IMG/VR virus record: IMGVR_UViG_3300034095_000192
Location: 1-42,693 of that record
From: a virus
Length of the DNA: 42,693 nt
Direction: 5' to 3' (one strand)
A program made the translations under genes and the position numbers. This document shows, in pieces, positions 40,025 to 42,693 of the stretch (the first letter of the stretch is position 1; every line of letters begins with the position of its first letter). A model generated the notes under the pieces. It saw only the letters and a program-made list of their open reading frames with translations. It ran no database searches and was not told where the DNA came from.

Positions 40025-40189
40025 TTAGCCCATTTTGCTAGAAGCCATAGTGCCTTTAATAGCTGCACCAGTGCCACGTACTTTAATAGTCTTTTTATTG
40101 TCTATCTTAACAGGGTAGCCGTTGCATACAGGCGCAGGTATAGATTTAACACCTTTGTATTCAGCAGAACCTTCAATATGCTTAGCCAT
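40025..40189 (-). CDS. Small hypothetical protein
   Basis: This 54-residue ORF (MAKHIEGSAEYKGVKSIPAP ... KGTMASSKMG) has a start codon that overlaps the stop of the lysine-rich gene by one base. It is basic, with no membrane segment or motif. It is a compact operon member in the adaptor cluster, probably a minor virion or assembly protein. Confidence 0.55.
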   Translation of the reverse strand: MAKHIEGSAEYKGVKSIPAPVCNGYPVKIDNKKTIKVRGTGAAIKGTMASSKMG

Positions 40190-40419
40190 TATCTACCTCT
40201 TCCAGTGCTCTTTTGATTAGCTACACGGGCCAAGTTACGACCCATCTTTTTAGCGTCCATAGATGTAATGCCGCCTTTCTTAAGACCCTTCATAGATTTC
40301 TGTTTGTCGTGCTTAGCATCTTTCGGGCTCTTTTCCCAATCAGACATAGACATCTTGTTCTTTTTTGCTAATTTTTTGTCTTCTTTAACATCTTTAGAAG
40401 AACCTTCAAACTGTGCCAT
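40189..40419 (-). CDS. Small lysine-rich protein
   Basis: The product is 76 residues, rich in Lys, Asp and Ser (KDVKEDKKLAKKNKMSMSD). It ends in KKGGITSMDAKKMGRNLARV and NQKSTGRGR. The GGIT element recalls the motif seen in the ejection proteins. Highly charged small proteins like this occur near phage head-tail genes. DNA binding or packaging assistance is possible but unproven. Confidence 0.6.
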   Translation of the reverse strand: MAQFEGSSKDVKEDKKLAKKNKMSMSDWEKSPKDAKHDKQKSMKGLKKGGITSMDAKKMGRNLARVANQKSTGRGR

Positions 40420-40427
40420 ATTATACC

Positions 40428-40763
40428 TCAGTTAATCGTAATAAACACGCTATTCAACGTGGTGTTAATGGTCTGTGTTGCCACAGGGTTAAAAGCAAAT
40501 AGACCTCTAGAGGCATTTAAATTCGTATCTGGTCTTGGGTTGCGTAGAGCCTGTGGGTCATTTGCTACCTTTTGAGCCCCTATTATACCTACCCAGTTTT
40601 GTGGGTGGTCGCCACCAACTTTGTCCATGCACTCTGGACAGACCCGCATATTTATGCGTTTACCTACAATAACATAGGTACGTATTCTTTTTAAGGCGTA
40701 TCTAAACCCACATCTATCACAGAATCCAAACGCCCGTTTCTCACCAGCAAAAGGAGTAGCCAC
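40428..40763 (-). CDS. Zinc-ribbon virion-cluster protein
   Basis: The product is 111 residues. Two CxxC pairs (C15/C18 in FCDRCGF and C42/C45 in VCPECMD) form a zinc ribbon, followed by DHPQNWVG, then a disordered stretch and a short beta end. This composition is typical of a small conserved protein next to adaptor genes in aquatic phages. Its molecular role is unknown. Confidence 0.7.
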   Translation of the reverse strand: MATPFAGEKRAFGFCDRCGFRYALKRIRTYVIVGKRINMRVCPECMDKVGGDHPQNWVGIIGAQKVANDPQALRNPRPDTNLNASRGLFAFNPVATQTINTTLNSVFITIN

Positions 40764-41468
40764 TTACCAGCCCCCGCCGCCTACACTACCTATGTTAGGC
40801 ACAAATCTAAAAGACACTCGTTGACGATCTTCATCAGCCGCCAGTTCAAAAGCCTCTTCATAGAGTTGTTTAAGCATAGGAATCTTGCTTTCTGCTTCAG
40901 GGGTTTTAAGAGCTAGGTTATAAGCTAGTCCAGCAGTCATAGCTTCTAAGAATCTAAAAGGAATATCAAGCGTATTTACGCCGCCTTGTCCTGCGTCTTG
41001 CATTCTACGTAACCGCCAATAGACCAATGTGTACCCAGTTTGACTAGGTAGAGGCCATATCTTAGCTGTAGGTGTAGGAGACTGTCTATCTACAAAAATC
41101 TGTATAGGGCGTCCTTGAACAAGTTTGTTTGGTATTGTTGCATAAGTAGAGATACTTATACGGGCTATTTGCAGGTCAACTTGATTAGAAGTGCTTCCGG
41201 GGTTTTGGCGTATGACAGTCTCTATTAAGTCAATAGTATCATCAGGCAAATCATAAGTACCTACCCCTACTAACAGAGGAAACTCACCCTGTTCAATAGT
41301 CCACAGATTTAACCCTTTGTTAGCCCAAGAAGCCAACAAGTAATTTAACGACCTTCTAGCTGTTCTAAACTGATAACCTGTGCGAATTTCTACGCCTACA
41401 CGTTCGTAGGCTTCTTCCATTATCTCAGCTATATCTGGGTTGAATGTAGTAAGACCTGAAGTGCTCAT
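40764..41468 (-). CDS. P22 gp4-like head-completion/tail accessory factor
   Basis: The product is 234 residues. The start FNPDIAEIMEEAYERVGVE, then FRTARRSLNYLLASWANKGL and NLWTIEQGEF, is a clear signature of the gp4-type adaptor that stabilises the portal after DNA packaging. The central beta part (KIWPLPSQTGYTLVYWRLRR) and C-terminal helix (KIPMLKQLYEEAFELAADED) fit. There is no muramidase motif as in some P22 relatives. It lies upstream of the second adaptor gene. Confidence 0.78.
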   Translation of the reverse strand: MSTSGLTTFNPDIAEIMEEAYERVGVEIRTGYQFRTARRSLNYLLASWANKGLNLWTIEQGEFPLLVGVGTYDLPDDTIDLIETVIRQNPGSTSNQVDLQIARISISTYATIPNKLVQGRPIQIFVDRQSPTPTAKIWPLPSQTGYTLVYWRLRRMQDAGQGGVNTLDIPFRFLEAMTAGLAYNLALKTPEAESKIPMLKQLYEEAFELAADEDRQRVSFRFVPNIGSVGGGGW

Positions 41469-42070
41469 TAGCCTACCTGAATAACAGAGAGAATAACAGC
41501 AGCAGAAGCTGGATGAATTGGCGTAGCAACACTAGCTGGAAAGGTTAAAACTGATACATGACCCGCTATAGAAAACCAGTCAAACTCAAAATAGCCCGCC
41601 GCTGCAAACTGAAATGTGTACTGAACTGTAAGGATTATGTGACCGTTTCTAGCTGATTTTCTAACAGGGACCCCAATAGTACTAGCAGAACCAACTGCTG
41701 CAGTGCCGTTAATAACAGGCCACAAAGTAAAATCATCAGGGTTGGCAGTATCATCATTAGATAACTGAAGACTAATAATAATGCTATATACACCTGCATT
41801 AGTTAAGCTTATACGGTTGCCTACTCTAGTAACTCCCTGAGTAAAGTCAGTAGTATCAATGCGAAGCTGAACAACAGTATTAGCCGCCGCTGTTTGGTCA
41901 AGTCCTAAGTCTTGGAACGCCCCGTAGTTAAATAGAGTATTACGTGTATACGCCCCAAACAAAGCTATTGTTGAACTTACATTCCCACCTGACTGAACTA
42001 AGGGTACTAATTCTGCACCTGTTAGAGGAGTTGCCGCTGCGGGCATTGCCGATATTTTCTGATCTGCCAT
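41468..42070 (-). CDS. Virion surface protein, C1q/jelly-roll-like
   Basis: The product is 200 residues. The N-terminus is a short attachment segment (MADQKISAMPAAATPLTGAE). The rest (ISLTNAGVYSIIISLQLSND, then HIILTVQYTFQFAAAGYFEF) follows the pattern of C1q/TNF-like jelly rolls used as phage decoration or fibre heads. It overlaps its neighbours by one base on each side. Confidence 0.65.
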   Translation of the reverse strand: MADQKISAMPAAATPLTGAELVPLVQSGGNVSSTIALFGAYTRNTLFNYGAFQDLGLDQTAAANTVVQLRIDTTDFTQGVTRVGNRISLTNAGVYSIIISLQLSNDDTANPDDFTLWPVINGTAAVGSASTIGVPVRKSARNGHIILTVQYTFQFAAAGYFEFDWFSIAGHVSVLTFPASVATPIHPASAAVILSVIQVG

Positions 42071-42309
42071 TACGATGACTCCAATACTATTTTAGAACTA
42101 TCTTCTTGGAATACATACCCCGAAGACTCCATGAGAATATATGACTTAAGATTAGGGGCGCCATTATGGTATAAGTCTACAACACCGCCATCACCTACGT
42201 TTTCACCAAAAGACGTTTCTGCAGGATCATTGCAAGCACCTATACCTAAAGCAAAACCATCAGTAGTGTTAGCTAAGTCAGCAACCCCTGTATACCCTAC
42301 ATAAGGCAT
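42070..42309 (-). CDS. Small virion-cluster hypothetical protein
   Basis: The product is 79 residues, acidic and Gly-rich (GFALGIGACNDPAETSFGEN, then YHNGAPNLKSYILMESSGYV). It is probably beta-stranded. It fits between two structural genes with one base of spacing or overlap. I do not recognise a family. Confidence 0.55.
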   Translation of the reverse strand: MPYVGYTGVADLANTTDGFALGIGACNDPAETSFGENVGDGGVVDLYHNGAPNLKSYILMESSGYVFQEDSSKIVLESS

Positions 42310-42310
42310 C

Positions 42311-42625
42311 TTAGCCGCCTACAACGCCAGCTTGGATCAATGTCATCGTAGCTGTACCAGAACCACTGTTTACTAAAATCTTAATAGCCGCTACAGGAAA
42401 TGCGTAGTTACCGTCTTGATTATCTGTCTTAGATGCAATAGTTGGGTGAGAGTACCATACTAAAGTAGTTCCATCTTGTGGGTTGTTAAATGTATGTTGG
42501 ATAGTGTAGTTTACTGTGCCTGTCGCTACAACGCCAAAACCCACGTTAAAAGGGCTGATATAGGTGTCAGTTGTAAGAATGTTGCTTGAGCCTGTACCTG
42601 TTTTAGTTGCTATCTGCTGACGCAT
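42311..42625 (-). CDS. Virion structural (decoration-like) protein
   Basis: The product is 104 residues. The sequence DTYISPFNVGFGVVATGTVN, then YTIQHTFNNPQDGTTLVWYS and YAFPVAAIKILVNSGSGTAT matches a small beta-sandwich structural protein found near capsid genes of aquatic phages. The chosen ATG follows AAAGG by about 8 bases. The frame stays open upstream to the window edge, so a longer protein cannot be fully excluded. Confidence 0.65.
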   Translation of the reverse strand: MRQQIATKTGTGSSNILTTDTYISPFNVGFGVVATGTVNYTIQHTFNNPQDGTTLVWYSHPTIASKTDNQDGNYAFPVAAIKILVNSGSGTATMTLIQAGVVGG

Positions 42626-42630
42626 AGTAG

Positions 42631-42693
42631 TTACCTTTGTTGTTGTCGTTGTACGGGCATCGAAGTTGGGTTGCCCTGAATTTGTAACCCTTG
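42631..42693 (-). CDS. 3' end of a gene running in from the right edge (partial)
   Basis: The last 20 codons (ending NPTSMPVQRQQQR then TAA at 42633-42631) lie just upstream of the next start, with AAGG between. Spacing fits the packed late operon. The fragment is too short to identify. A competing open frame covers the same bases. Confidence 0.4.
   Translation of the reverse strand, partial: QGLQIQGNPTSMPVQRQQQR

Overview
The window is one contiguous piece of a tailed bacteriophage genome. It is probably a podovirus-like phage of a Gram-negative, likely proteobacterial host from an aquatic environment. A Gram-negative host is indicated by a spanin pair (Rz with Rz1 nested inside it) and by sigma70-like and factor-independent signals that imply host RNA polymerase. 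A podovirus-like tail is indicated by short-tail adaptor proteins, a large nozzle-like protein, a block of internal/ejection proteins, and the absence of any tape-measure gene in the window. Terminase, portal and major capsid genes are not here and should lie beyond the right edge. I saw no integrase, tRNA gene, CRISPR array or phage RNA polymerase.

Layout. From 1 to 12468 all genes are on the + strand and are tightly overlapped, mostly as ATGA or TAATG junctions. First come tandem paralogues of a small 'EPVAWMYE...LRPLYxAPP' family, then micro-genes for membrane peptides. The replication set follows: family A DNA polymerase, small zinc-finger and basic proteins, a DUF3310 protein, a Cas4/RecB-like nuclease, a small HNH-like protein, an SNF2-type helicase behind a strong sigma70-like promoter, a helix-turn-helix protein, a candidate ssDNA-binding protein ending in a clear terminator, a free-standing HNH endonuclease, and a primase-DUF927 helicase fusion. 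A bidirectional terminator at 12475-12495 separates this from the rest.

From 42693 down to 12496 everything is on the - strand and should be read right to left. The order is: virion decoration and adaptor proteins (42.6-39.3 kb), tail/fibre-like proteins (39.2-37.6 kb), three paralogous RCC1-repeat seven-bladed propellers with a sulfotransferase-glycosyltransferase fusion wedged among them (37.6-32.3 kb), a lysis cassette (31.8-30.7 kb: holin candidate, Rz/Rz1, endolysin), tail tip and nozzle-like proteins (30.7-27.0 kb), and an ejection-protein block (27.0-12.5 kb). The last block contains Gly/Ala- and Gln-rich proteins, a cupin, a GNAT/T7 gp13-like protein and a 2362-residue polyvalent protein with an N-terminal lytic transglycosylase.

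The most unusual part is 32.3-37.6 kb. Its three RCC1 propellers carry near-identical blades whose differences concentrate in short loop-coding patches. A two-domain glycan/sulfate-modifying enzyme is packed directly against one of them. I infer a receptor-binding module with local hypervariation and possibly its own modifying enzyme. The function is not established by sequence alone.
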